NCBI RefSeq assembly: GCF_013408925.1
Contig: NZ_JACCAB010000001.1
Location: 806,001 to 870,000, forward strand
DNA length: 64,000 bases
Direction of reading: 5' to 3'
Source: Pedococcus badiiscoriae
GTDB taxonomy: Bacteria; Actinomycetota; Actinomycetes; Actinomycetales; Dermatophilaceae
In this document: piece after piece, positions 8,310 to 17,016 of the stretch
Layout: each line of letters begins with the position of its first letter
Numbering within the stretch: position 1 is the first letter of the stretch
The notes under the pieces: generated by a model
Told to the model about the DNA's origin: nothing
Database searches by the model: none
Seen by the model: the letters and a program-made list of their open reading frames with translations, nothing else
Position numbers and translations under genes: made by a program

Positions 8310-10031
8310 ATGACCGATCTGGACCTCCACCTCGAGGCAGACCCCGACACCGGGTCCGACTTCACCTACGTGGACCTCCTGCCCATCGGCCCGGACGAGA
8401 CCGAGTACCGCCTGGTCACCACCGAGGGCGTGTCCACCGTCGAGGGCCCCGGCAGCCGCACGTTCCTCCAGGTCGAGCCGCAGGCGCTGCGGACCCTGAC
8501 CGAGACGGCGATGCACGACATCGCGCACTACCTGCGCCCCGCGCACCTGGCCCAGCTCCGGCGGATCATCGACGACCCGGAGGCGAGCAACAACGACAAG
8601 TTCGTGGCGCTGGACCTGCTCAAGAACGCCAACATCGCCGCCGGTGGGGTCCTGCCGATGTGCCAGGACACCGGCACCGCGATCGTGATGGGCAAGCGCG
8701 GCCAGCACGTGCTCACCTCGGGCACGGACGAGCGCGCCATCGCCGGTGGCGTCTTCGACGCCTACACCCGCCTCAACCTGCGCTACTCGCAGATGGCGCC
8801 CCTGACGACGTGGGAGGAGACGAACACCGGCTCCAACCTGCCGGCCCAGATCGAGCTCTACGCCGACACCGCACCCGGGCACGAGACGGCATACAAGTTC
8901 CTCTTCATGGCCAAGGGGGGTGGCAGCGCCAACAAGTCGTTCCTCTACCAGGAGACCAAGGCGGTCCTGAACCCCGAGCGGATGCTGGCCTTCCTCGACG
9001 AGAAGCTGCGGTCCCTGGGCACGAGCGCCTGCCCGCCGTACCACCTGGCCATCGTCATCGGCGGCACCAGCGCCGAGTTCGCGCTGAAGACAGCGAAGTA
9101 CGCCTCCGCCAAGTACCTCGACGAGCTGCCCCGCTCCGGCTCGAGCAGCGCACACGGCTTCCGTGACACCGAGCTCGAGGAGCGGGTCCTCGAGCTGACC
9201 CGCAACTTCGGCATCGGGGCCCAGTTCGGCGGCAAGTACTTCTGTCATGACGTCCGGGTCGTCCGGCTCCCCCGTCACGGTGCCTCGCTGCCCATCGCCA
9301 TCGCCGTCTCGTGTTCCGCCGACCGGCAGGCGCTGGGCAAGATCACCCCCGAGGGAGTCTTCATCGAGGTCCTCGAGCGGGACCCCGCACGGTTCCTGCC
9401 CGAGACGACCGACGAGCACCTCGACGACGAGGGCGACGACGTGGTGCGCATCGACCTCAACCGCCCGATGGACGAGATCCGCGCAGAGCTCACGAAATAC
9501 CCTGTCAAGACACGGCTTTCGCTCTCGGGTCCGCTGGTGGTCGCCCGTGACATCGCGCACGCCAAGATCAAGGAACGGCTCGACGACGGCCTCGGTATGC
9601 CGCAGTACCTCAAGGACCACGCGGTCTACTACGCCGGTCCGGCCAAGACCCCGCAGGGCTATGCGAGCGGCTCGTTCGGGCCGACGACCGCGGGTCGGAT
9701 GGACTCCTACGTCGACCAGTTCCAGGCCGCGGGCGGCTCGATGGTGATGCTGGCCAAGGGCAACCGGTCGAAGCAGGTCACCGACGCGTGCGAGGCGCAC
9801 GGGGGCTTCTACCTGGGGTCGATCGGCGGACCGGCCGCCCGGCTGGCCCAGGACTGCATCAAGTCGGTCGAGGTGCTGGAGTACCCAGAGCTCGGCATGG
9901 AGGCCGTCTGGAAGATCGAGGTCGAGGACTTCCCGGCCTTCATCGTGGTCGACGACAAGGGCAACGACTTCTTCGCCTCCACGACCAGACCGATGGCCAT
10001 GTCCATCCCGAAGCGACCAGGACTGCTGTGA
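8310..10031 (+). CDS. fumA: Class I fumarate hydratase
   Basis: An iron-sulfur fumarase interconverting fumarate and malate. The 573-residue product has the fused alpha and beta domains of two-part class I enzymes: an N-terminal half with [15 protein letters not shown] and [14 protein letters not shown], and a C-terminal half with [19 protein letters not shown] and [19 protein letters not shown]. The ATG at 8310 follows GAAGGAGAG. It is oxygen-labile in this family, so the nearby peroxide-resistance gene may be meaningful, though that is speculation. Confidence 0.95.
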   Translation: MTDLDLHLEADPDTGSDFTYVDLLPIGPDETEYRLVTTEGVSTVEGPGSRTFLQVEPQALRTLTETAMHDIAHYLRPAHLAQLRRIIDDPEASNNDKFVALDLLKNANIAAGGVLPMCQDTGTAIVMGKRGQHVLTSGTDERAIAGGVFDAYTRLNLRYSQMAPLTTWEETNTGSNLPAQIELYADTAPGHETAYKFLFMAKGGGSANKSFLYQETKAVLNPERMLAFLDEKLRSLGTSACPPYHLAIVIGGTSAEFALKTAKYASAKYLDELPRSGSSSAHGFRDTELEERVLELTRNFGIGAQFGGKYFCHDVRVVRLPRHGASLPIAIAVSCSADRQALGKITPEGVFIEVLERDPARFLPETTDEHLDDEGDDVVRIDLNRPMDEIRAELTKYPVKTRLSLSGPLVVARDIAHAKIKERLDDGLGMPQYLKDHAVYYAGPAKTPQGYASGSFGPTTAGRMDSYVDQFQAAGGSMVMLAKGNRSKQVTDACEAHGGFYLGSIGGPAARLAQDCIKSVEVLEYPELGMEAVWKIEVEDFPAFIVVDDKGNDFFASTTRPMAMSIPKRPGLL

Positions 10032-10045
10032 AGGAGAACCCTGAC

Positions 10046-10564
10046 ATGACCGAGAACGCTTCCACCGCAACCGGTTTCGACGACCTGCTCGAGGCCAACC
10101 GTACCTACGCCGCGACCGACTTCACGACGGGCGGCTTCGACGGCATCGCCCACGCGGGTGTCGCGATCGTCACCTGCATGGACTCGCGGATCGACCCGCT
10201 GCGGCTCGTGGGCCTCTCCCCGGGCGACGCGAAGATCTTCCGCAACCCCGGTGGCCGGGTGACCTCCAACGCCCTGGAGGCGCTGGTCCTGGGGGTGCAC
10301 CTGCTCGGGGTGAAGCGCATCCTGATCGTCCCCCACACCCGGTGCGCGATGGCCAGCCACACCGAGGCCGAGCTGCGTGAACGGGTCGGCGCCTCCGCCG
10401 GTCAGGACGCCTCCTGGCAGGGCTTCCACGTGATCGACGACCAGCGCGAGGCCCTGCTCGCCGACGTGCGCGCCGTCCGGTCACACCCCCTGATCGGCGA
10501 CCAGGTCGCCGTGGGGGGCTTCATGTACGACGTCGACACGGGCCTGCTCGACCGGATCGTCTGA
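10046..10564 (+). CDS. Beta-class carbonic anhydrase
   Basis: A 172-residue zinc enzyme for reversible hydration of CO2. Zinc ligands are Cys44, His97 and Cys100, and the Asp46-Arg48 dyad is present in CMDSR. The GGR(V)TSNALEAL helix follows, as in small type II beta enzymes. It starts 14 bp after the fumarase with an AAGGAG site and is probably co-transcribed. Its TGA stop lies inside a 15-bp tandem repeat that duplicates the stop in frame. Confidence 0.95.
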   Translation: MTENASTATGFDDLLEANRTYAATDFTTGGFDGIAHAGVAIVTCMDSRIDPLRLVGLSPGDAKIFRNPGGRVTSNALEALVLGVHLLGVKRILIVPHTRCAMASHTEAELRERVGASAGQDASWQGFHVIDDQREALLADVRAVRSHPLIGDQVAVGGFMYDVDTGLLDRIV

Positions 10565-10598
10565 CGCCGCACCGTCTGACGCCGGATCGTCTGACGCG
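10554..10598 (+). repeat. Three 15-bp tandem repeats copying the carbonic anhydrase stop codon
   Basis: Units at 10554-10568, 10569-10583 and 10584-10598 share the core CGTCTGACGC. The outer two differ only in the last base; the middle one differs in three of its first four bases. The real TGA is at 10562-10564 and in-frame TGA codons recur at 10577 and 10592. The design matches the unrelated 15-bp array at xseB. Confidence 0.9.
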
Positions 10599-10650
10599 CA
10601 CCGGGGAACCACCCGGCACGGCGGCAGGCGATCTCGGTGCGGTGTCGCCG

Positions 10651-11073
10651 TCAGGCCAGGGCGACGGTGACGTCGATGTTGCCGCGGACGGCCTTGGAGT
10701 ACGGGCACCGCTCGTGCGCCGCGTCGACGAGCTGCTGCGCAGTGCTGCGATCGAGTCCCGGGACGTTGGCGACGAGCGCCACCGCGAGCCCGACGCCGGT
10801 GTCGGTCTTGCCCAGCGTCACGGTGGCGGTGACGGTGGAGTCCGAGGTGTCCAGACCCATCGCGGTCGCCACCGAGTTGAGCGCGTTGCCGAAGCAGGCC
10901 GCGTAGCCGGAGGCGAAGAGCGTCTCCGGGTTGGCCTTGGGGTTCGCCTTGCTGCCGGGCTTGCCCAGCTTGAGGTGGACGACGCCGTCCTCGCTCGTGA
11001 CGTGTCCCGCACGACCGCCCTGGGCAGTGGCGGCGATGGAGTACAGCGGCTCGGTCAGGGACTCGTGGGGCAT
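10651..11073 (-). CDS. ohr: Organic hydroperoxide resistance protein
   Basis: A thiol peroxidase of the Ohr/OsmC family that detoxifies organic and fatty-acid hydroperoxides. The 140-residue length is the family standard. The reactive Cys60 lies in FASGYAACFGNAL and the resolving Cys123 in ERCPYSKAVRGN. An in-frame ATG at 11109 is possible, but ATG at 11073 gives the usual N-terminus. It is divergent from lhgO; no OhrR regulator is adjacent. Confidence 0.94.
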   Translation of the reverse strand: MPHESLTEPLYSIAATAQGGRAGHVTSEDGVVHLKLGKPGSKANPKANPETLFASGYAACFGNALNSVATAMGLDTSDSTVTATVTLGKTDTGVGLAVALVANVPGLDRSTAQQLVDAAHERCPYSKAVRGNIDVTVALA

Positions 11074-11167
11074 GGCGGCTCGCATTCGGTCGGCGGCAGG
11101 TGCTGACATCCTCGAACCGGACGTCGTCGGTGGCAACCATCCCGGCGCTCGGCGAATTCCGCCGCCC

Positions 11168-11173
11168 TAGGCT
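11168..11173 (+). promoter_or_regulatory. Predicted -10 box of lhgO (leaderless)
   Basis: TAGGCT ends exactly 6 nt before the lhgO ATG. The 6 nt also read TGGAGG, which would be too close to the start to act as a ribosome-binding site, so a leaderless transcript fits better. No convincing -35 box is visible. Confidence 0.5.
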
Positions 11174-11179
11174 TGGAGG

Positions 11180-12404
11180 ATGCCGACGCCGCTGCGCCTC
11201 CTCGTGGTCGGCGGCGGGATCATCGGACTGGCCGTCGCCGAGCGGCTGTCCCGTGAGTACCCCGGCGCCCACGTCACCCTCGTGGAGAAGGAGGACAGGT
11301 GGGCTGCCCACCAGACCGGGCGCAACAGCGGAGTCATCCACTCGGGCCTCTACTACGCGCCCGGCTCGAAGAAGGCCCTCATGTGCCGCGCCGGAGCCGC
11401 GTCCATGGTCGCCTTCGCCGAGCAGGAGGGCGTCCCCCACGAGATCTGCGGCAAGCTCGTCGTCGCCACGCGGGAGGACGAGCTTGCCGGGCTGGCCCGG
11501 CTGCACGAGCGCGGGCTCGCCAACGGTCTGGTCGTCACGCGGCTCACCGGGGCGCAGGCCAGGGACCACGAGCCACACGTCAACGCCCTGGCGGCGCTCC
11601 ATGTGCCGGCGGCGGGGATCATCGACTACGCCGCCGTGTGCACCGCTCTCGTGCGGCGCCTCGAGGGGGCCGGCGCCACCCTGGTGCTCGGCGCGGAGGT
11701 CCTCGGCGCCGTCCGGTCCGGGCCGACGACCATCGTCCGCACGACCCGTGGCGACTTCGCGGCGGACCTGGTCGTCGCGTGCGCCGGCCTGCAAGGGGAC
11801 GAGGTGGCGCGCCGACTCGGCCACCGGCCATCCGCGCGGATCGTGCCGTTTCGGGGCGAGTACTTCGAGCTGACGCCCGCGGCCACCCCCCCTGGTCCGC
11901 AACCTCATCTACCCGGTGCCGGACCCCGACTTCCCGTTCCTCGGGGTGCACCTCACCCGCGGGGTCGGCGGGCACGTCCACGCGGGGCCGAACGCCGTCC
12001 TCGCGTTCGCGAGGGAGGGGTACGACTGGCGCACGGTGCGTCCGCGCGAGCTGTGGGACACCCTGACGTACCCCGGTCTCTGGCGCCTGGCGCGACGGAG
12101 CTACCGCACCGGGTCCGCCGAGATCGCCCGCTCGCTGTCACGCCACAGGTTCGCCGAGAGCCTGCGTCGCCTCGTGCCCGACCTCCGCGACGAGCACCTG
12201 GTGCCGGCGCCGGCCGGGGTGCGGGCCCAGGCGATGAGGCGCGACGGCTCCCTGGTCGACGACTTCCTCATCGAGCGGTCAGGGTCGGTGGTGCACGTCC
12301 TCAACGCCCCGTCGCCAGCAGCCACGAGCGCCTTCGAGATCGCCCGCCACATCGTCGGCCTGCTCCAGATGGAGGACGACGTCAGAGGGCCAGCCGCGCC
12401 CTGA
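11180..12404 (+). pseudogene. lhgO: L-2-hydroxyglutarate oxidase, frameshifted in a C7 run
   Basis: The N-terminal part (about 237 codons) is a flavin-dependent oxidase: GGGIIGLAVAERL is the FAD-binding motif and HQTGRNSGVIHSGLYY is the LhgO/FAD oxidoreductase signature. After FRGEYFELTPAA the frame fails at seven C bases (11886-11892). In the next frame the protein continues perfectly with LVRNLIYPVPDPDFPFLGVH and runs to 12404. With six C the gene would give about 408 residues, the family length. It is either a real inactivating frameshift, a slippage-prone contingency site, or an assembly error. The 3' end overlaps glmM by 23 bp. Confidence 0.85.
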
Positions 12405-13737
12405 CGACCTCGACGAGGCGGTCGGCGACAGCCTGGGCGTGCTCCTGCTCGCCGGCCTCGACCATGACTCGCACGACGGGCTCGGTGCCCGACTTGCGCA
12501 GCAGCACCCGACCCGTGCCGGCGAGCGCCACCTCCTCCGCCTTGACGGCCTGCTGGAGCTCTTCGTCGGACTCGACCCGCGACTTGTCGACGCCCTTGAC
12601 GTTGACCAGCACCTGAGGCAGCCGGCGCATGACGGTGGCCAGCTCGGACAGCGGCCGACCGGTCTCGGCCACCCTCGCGGCCAGCATGAGGCCGGTCAAC
12701 ACCCCGTCGCCGGTGGTGCCGTGCTCGAGGAAGATCACGTGTCCGCTCTGCTCGCCCCCGAGGGAGTAGGAGGACGCCCGCATGTCCTCCAGGACGTAGC
12801 GGTCGCCCACCGCGGTCTGCCGCATGGCGATTCCCTCACGTTCCATCGCCTGGACGAGGCCGAGGTTGCTCATCACGGTCGCGACCAGGGTGTCCTTCGC
12901 CAGGGCTCCGCGCGACTTCAGGGACACCGCGAGGATGGCCATGATCTGGTCGCCGTCGACCTCGACGCCGTCGGCGTCCACGGCGAGACAACGATCGGCG
13001 TCGCCGTCATGGGCGATGCCGAGGTCGGCACCCCGACGGATGACGGCGGCCTTGAGGTGGTCGAGGTGGGTCGAGCCGTAACCGTCGTTGATGTTGAGCC
13101 CGTCGGGCTCGGTGCCGATCTCGAACACCTCGGCGCCGGCCAACCGGAACACCTCGGGCGAGACCGAGCTGGCAGCTCCGTGCGCCCCGTCGATGACGAC
13201 CTTGAGGCCGTCCAGCCGGTTGGGCAGGACGGTCAGCAGGTGGGCGATGTAGCGGGTGTGACCGTCGGGCATGTTGACGACGCGACCCACATCGGCCCCC
13301 GTCGGCCGGTCCCAGTCCTGGTCCAGGCGCGCCGCGATCTCGTCCTCGATCTGGTCGTCCAGCTTGTGTCCGCCCGCGGCGAAGAACTTGATGCCGTTGT
13401 CGGGCATGGCGTTGTGCGACGCCGACAGCATCACGCCGAAGTCCGCATGGGTGTCAGCGGTGAGGAAGGCGATCGCCGGGGTCGGCAGCACGTTCGCGTG
13501 GTAGACGTCCACCCCGGCCGAGGCCAGGCCCGCGATCACGGCAGCGGAGAGGAACTCGCCGGAGGCGCGGGGGTCCCGGCCGACGACGGCCTTGGGCCGC
13601 CGGCCAGCACGGCGGGCATCGTCACCCAGGACGTGCGCGGCGGCCACGCTGAGGCCGAGCGCCAGCTCTGCCGTGATGTCGACGTTCGCGAGACCGCGAA
13701 CACCATCGGTACCGAAGAGTCGTGCCGTGGTGGGCAT
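12382..13737 (-). CDS. glmM: Phosphoglucosamine mutase
   Basis: Converts glucosamine 6-phosphate to glucosamine 1-phosphate for peptidoglycan precursors. The 451-residue product starts with the family motif LFGTDGVRG, has the phosphorylated serine Ser107 in [16 protein letters not shown], the metal loop [11 protein letters not shown], the sugar loop [10 protein letters not shown] and the C-terminal phosphate loop [12 protein letters not shown]. It lies downstream of rplM-rpsI, the common actinobacterial order, but a strong hairpin separates it from rpsI. Confidence 0.97.
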   Translation of the reverse strand: MPTTARLFGTDGVRGLANVDITAELALGLSVAAAHVLGDDARRAGRRPKAVVGRDPRASGEFLSAAVIAGLASAGVDVYHANVLPTPAIAFLTADTHADFGVMLSASHNAMPDNGIKFFAAGGHKLDDQIEDEIAARLDQDWDRPTGADVGRVVNMPDGHTRYIAHLLTVLPNRLDGLKVVIDGAHGAASSVSPEVFRLAGAEVFEIGTEPDGLNINDGYGSTHLDHLKAAVIRRGADLGIAHDGDADRCLAVDADGVEVDGDQIMAILAVSLKSRGALAKDTLVATVMSNLGLVQAMEREGIAMRQTAVGDRYVLEDMRASSYSLGGEQSGHVIFLEHGTTGDGVLTGLMLAARVAETGRPLSELATVMRRLPQVLVNVKGVDKSRVESDEELQQAVKAEEVALAGTGRVLLRKSGTEPVVRVMVEAGEQEHAQAVADRLVEVVRARLAL

Positions 13738-13842
13738 GGAGGAGAACCTTTCCGACGATCAGGACGCGCACCCGGCATACCTCGAGGGGCCTGCTCCGAG
13801 CGCGCGGATGAAACTGGTGCGAACCTACTCCTGCGAATGCCG

Positions 13843-13874
13843 CAGGCGGCACCCGAGTTCTCGGGTGCCGCCTG
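13843..13874 (-). terminator. Hairpin after rpsI
   Basis: Arms CAGGCGGCACCCGA (13843-13856) and TCGGGTGCCGCCTG (13861-13874) pair perfectly over 14 bp with a GTTC loop. It starts 26 bp after the rpsI stop and lies before glmM, so it probably terminates or attenuates rplM-rpsI transcription. No T-run is seen, which is common in high-GC actinobacteria. Confidence 0.75.
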
Positions 13875-13900
13875 GGCGGTGCTGCTGGCAGGAGCCAGGA

Positions 13901-14404
13901 TCAGCGCTTGGAGTACTGAGGTGCCTTGCGGGCCTTCTTGAGACCAGCCTTCTTGCGCTCCGGCACGCGGGCGTCGCGGGTGAGGAAGCCGGCCTTCTTG
14001 AGCGCCGGACGGTTCAGCTCCTCGTCGATCCCGTTGAGCGAGCGGGCCACGCCGAGGCGGACCGCGCCGGCCTGGCCGGAGGGGCCACCACCGTGGACGC
14101 GCACGAGCACGTCGTAGGCGCCGTCCAGCTCGAGCAGCGTGAGCGGCTCGTTGACGATCTGCTGGTGGACCTTGTTCGGGAAGTACTGCTCGAGCGAACG
14201 CCCGTTGATCTTCCACTCACCGGTGCCGGGCACGATGCGGACGCGGGCGATGGCCTGCTTGCGGCGACCGGTCGCAGCGCCGGGCGCGGTGGCGCTCGCG
14301 CGACGCGTCGGCTCGTCGGAGACGGGGCCCTCGGACTCGGAGGTGTACTCGGTCAGCTCGACCTCGTCACCCTCGAGCGGGGTCTCAGTGTTGATGTCAG
14401 TCAC
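13901..14404 (-). CDS. rpsI: 30S ribosomal protein S9
   Basis: A 167-residue S9. The conserved core begins near residue 46 ([15 protein letters not shown]), includes [19 protein letters not shown], and ends in the basic tail [12 protein letters not shown] whose final Lys-Arg normally contacts P-site tRNA. The first 45 residues are an acidic, threonine-rich extension, as in other actinobacteria. The start codon is GTG. It follows rplM by 9 bp and is translationally close-coupled. Confidence 0.97.
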   Translation of the reverse strand: MTDINTETPLEGDEVELTEYTSESEGPVSDEPTRRASATAPGAATGRRKQAIARVRIVPGTGEWKINGRSLEQYFPNKVHQQIVNEPLTLLELDGAYDVLVRVHGGGPSGQAGAVRLGVARSLNGIDEELNRPALKKAGFLTRDARVPERKKAGLKKARKAPQYSKR

Positions 14405-14413
14405 AAGAAATCC

Positions 14414-14857
14414 TTACTGGGAGACCTGGGTCATCTCGAACGGGACGGGCTTCTGGGCGCTGTGCGGGTGCTCGGAGCCTGCGTAGACCTTGAGGTGGGT
14501 CAGCTGCTCACGACCGAGCGTCGTGTGCGGGAGCATGCCGCGGACGGCCTTCTCCACGGCCTTGGCCGGGCTCTTGGCGAGCAGCTCGGTGTAGGAGGTG
14601 CTCTTGAGGCCGCCCGGGAAGCCGGAGTGGCGGTAGGCCTTCTTCTGCTCGAGCTTCGAGCCGGTGAGGGCGACCTTCTCGGCGTTGATGATGATGACGA
14701 AGTCACCACCGTCGACGTGGGGGGCGAACGTGGTCTTGTGCTTGCCGCGCAGGAGGATCGCGGTCTGGCTCGCCAGACGACCCAGGACGATGTCCGTGGC
14801 GTCGATGACGTGCCAGGTGCGAGTGACCTCGGCCGGCTTCGGGGTGAAGGTGCGCAA
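14414..14857 (-). CDS. rplM: 50S ribosomal protein L13
   Basis: A 147-residue L13, an early-assembly 50S protein. It shows the typical order of motifs: [16 protein letters not shown] near residue 15, [19 protein letters not shown], then [13 protein letters not shown] and [15 protein letters not shown]. The start appears to be TTG at 14857, with AAAGG 12-16 nt upstream. A leader of roughly 130 nt precedes it, holding an element similar to those of rpsJ and rpsL. Confidence 0.96.
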   Translation of the reverse strand: MRTFTPKPAEVTRTWHVIDATDIVLGRLASQTAILLRGKHKTTFAPHVDGGDFVIIINAEKVALTGSKLEQKKAYRHSGFPGGLKSTSYTELLAKSPAKAVEKAVRGMLPHTTLGREQLTHLKVYAGSEHPHSAQKPVPFEMTQVSQ

Positions 14858-14930
14858 AGTTCTGAACCTTTACATCGGGAAGTACATGAGGAAATGCGAT
14901 GGTTCGGCATGCCGCGTGCGCCCGAGGCGC

Positions 14931-14958
14931 CCGGCCCGCGGAGCGGTCCGGTGTGTCG
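14931..14958 (-). promoter_or_regulatory. Leader element of rplM resembling the rpsJ and rpsL leaders
   Basis: Read on the minus strand it contains CGACACACCGGACCGC followed by CCGCGGGCCGG. CGACACACC and the following GGACCGC/GCGGG...CGG pattern match the 25-nt element in the rpsJ and rpsL leaders, though less closely. It can pair CCGG with CCGG at its ends. It lies 73-101 nt before the start codon. Confidence 0.45.
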
Positions 14959-14990
14959 CCTGTCGAGGGCGCACGGCACAACAGTGATCA

Positions 14991-15019
14991 AGTTTACGGG
15001 TCCGACGCCTGGCACCCAA
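14991..15019 (-). promoter_or_regulatory. Predicted rplM promoter
   Basis: On the minus strand TTGGGT (15014-15019) and TAAACT (14991-14996) are separated by 17 bp. This is a good match to a housekeeping promoter and puts the start of transcription about 125-130 nt before rplM. Confidence 0.65.
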
Positions 15020-15081
15020 ATCGCTGCGCACAGCCCCTCGAACAGCCTCTGACCTGCGCAGATGTCTGCGCACACTTGTCG

Positions 15082-15124
15082 TGCACAACAGTTGTGCAAA
15101 CAGACTGTGCAAAGGTATTGTGCA
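15082..15124 (+). promoter_or_regulatory. Phased TTGTGCA operator array and predicted promoter of the ArsR-like gene
   Basis: Three direct copies of (T/C)TGTGCA lie at 15092-15098, 15105-15111 and 15118-15124, each exactly 13 bp from the next. An inverted copy TGCACAA is at 15082-15088. TATTGT (15116-15121) ends 6 nt before the ATG and could be the -10 of a leaderless transcript, so bound regulator would block the promoter. Autoregulation is inferred. Confidence 0.65.
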
Positions 15125-15127
15125 CGC

Positions 15128-15739
15128 ATGGCCACTTCTCGCACCCAGCTCGGCGACCTCACCGGCGTGCGTCTGGACGCAGCCGCCCTCAAGGTCCTGG
15201 CCCATCCCCTGCGGTCGCGGCTGCTCAGCGCGCTGCGCGTGGACGGCCCCGCGACGGCCACGGGACTCGCGGCCAGGCTCTCGACCAACTCGGGCGCGAC
15301 CTCCTACCACCTGCGCAAGCTCGAGTCGGTGGGACTGGTGTCGGACACCGGCGAGGGCGAGGGCAAGCGCCGGCTCTGGCAGGCGGCCACCGACTTCCAC
15401 ACGTGGGAGCCCAGCGACTTCGCGGGCGACGAGGACTCCGAGACGGCCCTCAACTGGCTGGTCCGCGACTACGCCCGCCACTTCGCCGAGCAGTTCGGGC
15501 GCTGGCTGGACACGGAGGGCACCTGGCCGGTGGAGTGGCGCGACGCCGCCGGCATGAGCGACAACTTCGTCGTCGCGACTCCCGAGCAGGTCGAACAGCT
15601 CAAGGCCGAGATCGACGAGCTGCTCCTGAGGTACCGCCGGGTCGGGCAGGGGAACCCGAGGGCGCGGCGCCTGGCCGTCTACAGCGCCATCTACCCCCTG
15701 GACCTCGACCGGGTCCCCACCGGCAAGGACCAGCCGTGA
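15128..15739 (+). CDS. ArsR-like winged-helix transcriptional regulator
   Basis: A 203-residue regulator. The N-terminal winged helix-turn-helix spans about residues 20-85 (LKVLAHPLRSRLLSALR, then ATGLAARLSTNSGATSYHLRKLESVGLV), typical of ArsR-like helix-turn-helix proteins. The C-terminal half is helical, with a WLVRDYARHFAEQFGRWL stretch, and has no cysteine metal site visible. The start at 15128 is preferred because the operator array and -10-like box end just before it. Its last codon overlaps the exporter gene by 4 bp, so it probably controls that transporter. Confidence 0.85.
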   Translation: MATSRTQLGDLTGVRLDAAALKVLAHPLRSRLLSALRVDGPATATGLAARLSTNSGATSYHLRKLESVGLVSDTGEGEGKRRLWQAATDFHTWEPSDFAGDEDSETALNWLVRDYARHFAEQFGRWLDTEGTWPVEWRDAAGMSDNFVVATPEQVEQLKAEIDELLLRYRRVGQGNPRARRLAVYSAIYPLDLDRVPTGKDQP

Positions 15740-17016
15740 CCACCCTCTCCCCCGCCGCGGCCAGGCGCGTCTTCCTCACCCTCAGCACGACCCGGTGGCT
15801 CCCCGTCGGCTTCGTCGTCGGCATCTTCACGCTGATAGCCCGCGAGCGCGGCCTCACGGTCCAGCAGATCACCCTCTACGTGACCGCGCAGGGGATCATG
15901 GTCTTCCTGCTCGAGCTGCCGACCAGTGGGCTCGCCGACGCCCTGGGACGACGTCCGCTCCTGATCGTCGCGGGCGTGGTGAACATCGCCGCCGGGGTCG
16001 CGTACCTCGTCGCACACTCGTTCTGGCAGTTCGCGCTCGCAGCGGGCCTGATGGGCGTCTACCGCGCACTCGACTCCGGCCCGCTCGAGGCGTGGTACGT
16101 CGACACCGTGCACGAGCGCGAGCCTGGCGCCGACGTCCACCGCGCCATGTCGGCGCAGGGCGTCCTGGTCGGGATCGGCCTGGGCGGCGGCGCCCTGGTG
16201 TCCGGCGCCCTCGTCGCGTGGCACCCGTTCGCCGGGTCGAGCGCCCTGCTGTTGCCGGTGCAGGTCTTCGTCGCCCTGTGCGTCGTGCACCTGGTGGCCA
16301 CCCTGGTCCTGCTGCGCGAGACGCCCCACACCGACAGCCGGCTCCGCTCCCGGGTGGTGGACTCCGTCCGCGAGACCCCGGTCGTGGTGCGCGACGGACT
16401 CCGCCTGGTCACCCGCAACCGCGTGCTCGCCGGCCTGGTCCTCGTCGAGCTGTTCTGGGTCATCGGGATGACGGCGTACGAGACGCTGATGCCCCTGCGC
16501 CTGTCCGACCTGCTCGGCTCGGCGACGACGGCGGGCGCGTGGATGGGTCCGGCAGCGGCAGGGGGCTGGGCGCTGTTCTCGGTCGGGTCCTGGCTCGGCG
16601 GTCGCGCCGCGGACCGGTTCGGGATGGTGCGGGCCGCCGTCCTCGGTCGCCTCCTCAACGGCCTCGGAGTCGTGGCGATGGGTCTGGCCCTCGGACCCGC
16701 CGCACTGGTCGGGGCCTACCTGGTGACCTACTCGCTGCACGGGACCGCGAGCCCTGCGTATGCCGGCCTGTTGCACCGCGAGGCGAGCGCGACGAACCGC
16801 GCGACGATCCTGTCCCTCGGCTCCCTCGTCATGCAGGCCGGTGGCGCCGTGGCGGTGCCCCTGCTGGGCGTGCTCGCCGCCCACACCTCGATCCCCACCG
16901 CCATGGTCGTCGCCGGAGCCGTCAGCACCATCGGCTTTGTGTGCTTCCTGCCGGCCTGGCGCCGCGAGCGCACCCGCCCCCAGCCGGCGGTGGTCGAGGA
17001 CGTCGCCACTGCCTAG
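15736..17016 (+). CDS. Major facilitator superfamily transporter
   Basis: A 426-residue membrane protein with about 12 hydrophobic segments, for example LPVGFVVGIFTLIA and GLVLVELFWVIGMTAYE. The loop between segments 2 and 3 reads GLADALGRRP, the MFS signature. The GTG start overlaps the TGA of the ArsR-like gene (GTGA), which signals translational coupling. The likely role is drug or metabolite efflux controlled by that regulator; the substrate is unknown. Its TAG stop shares the tetranucleotide CTAG with the convergent gene's stop. Confidence 0.9.
   Translation: MTTLSPAAARRVFLTLSTTRWLPVGFVVGIFTLIARERGLTVQQITLYVTAQGIMVFLLELPTSGLADALGRRPLLIVAGVVNIAAGVAYLVAHSFWQFALAAGLMGVYRALDSGPLEAWYVDTVHEREPGADVHRAMSAQGVLVGIGLGGGALVSGALVAWHPFAGSSALLLPVQVFVALCVVHLVATLVLLRETPHTDSRLRSRVVDSVRETPVVVRDGLRLVTRNRVLAGLVLVELFWVIGMTAYETLMPLRLSDLLGSATTAGAWMGPAAAGGWALFSVGSWLGGRAADRFGMVRAAVLGRLLNGLGVVAMGLALGPAALVGAYLVTYSLHGTASPAYAGLLHREASATNRATILSLGSLVMQAGGAVAVPLLGVLAAHTSIPTAMVVAGAVSTIGFVCFLPAWRRERTRPQPAVVEDVATA

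Noticed and set aside
6431..8365. A 644-codon antisense frame over glpX and the sugar kinase
   Set aside because: It spans two real genes and their gap, with Asp/Gly/Val-biased composition typical of a shadow frame.
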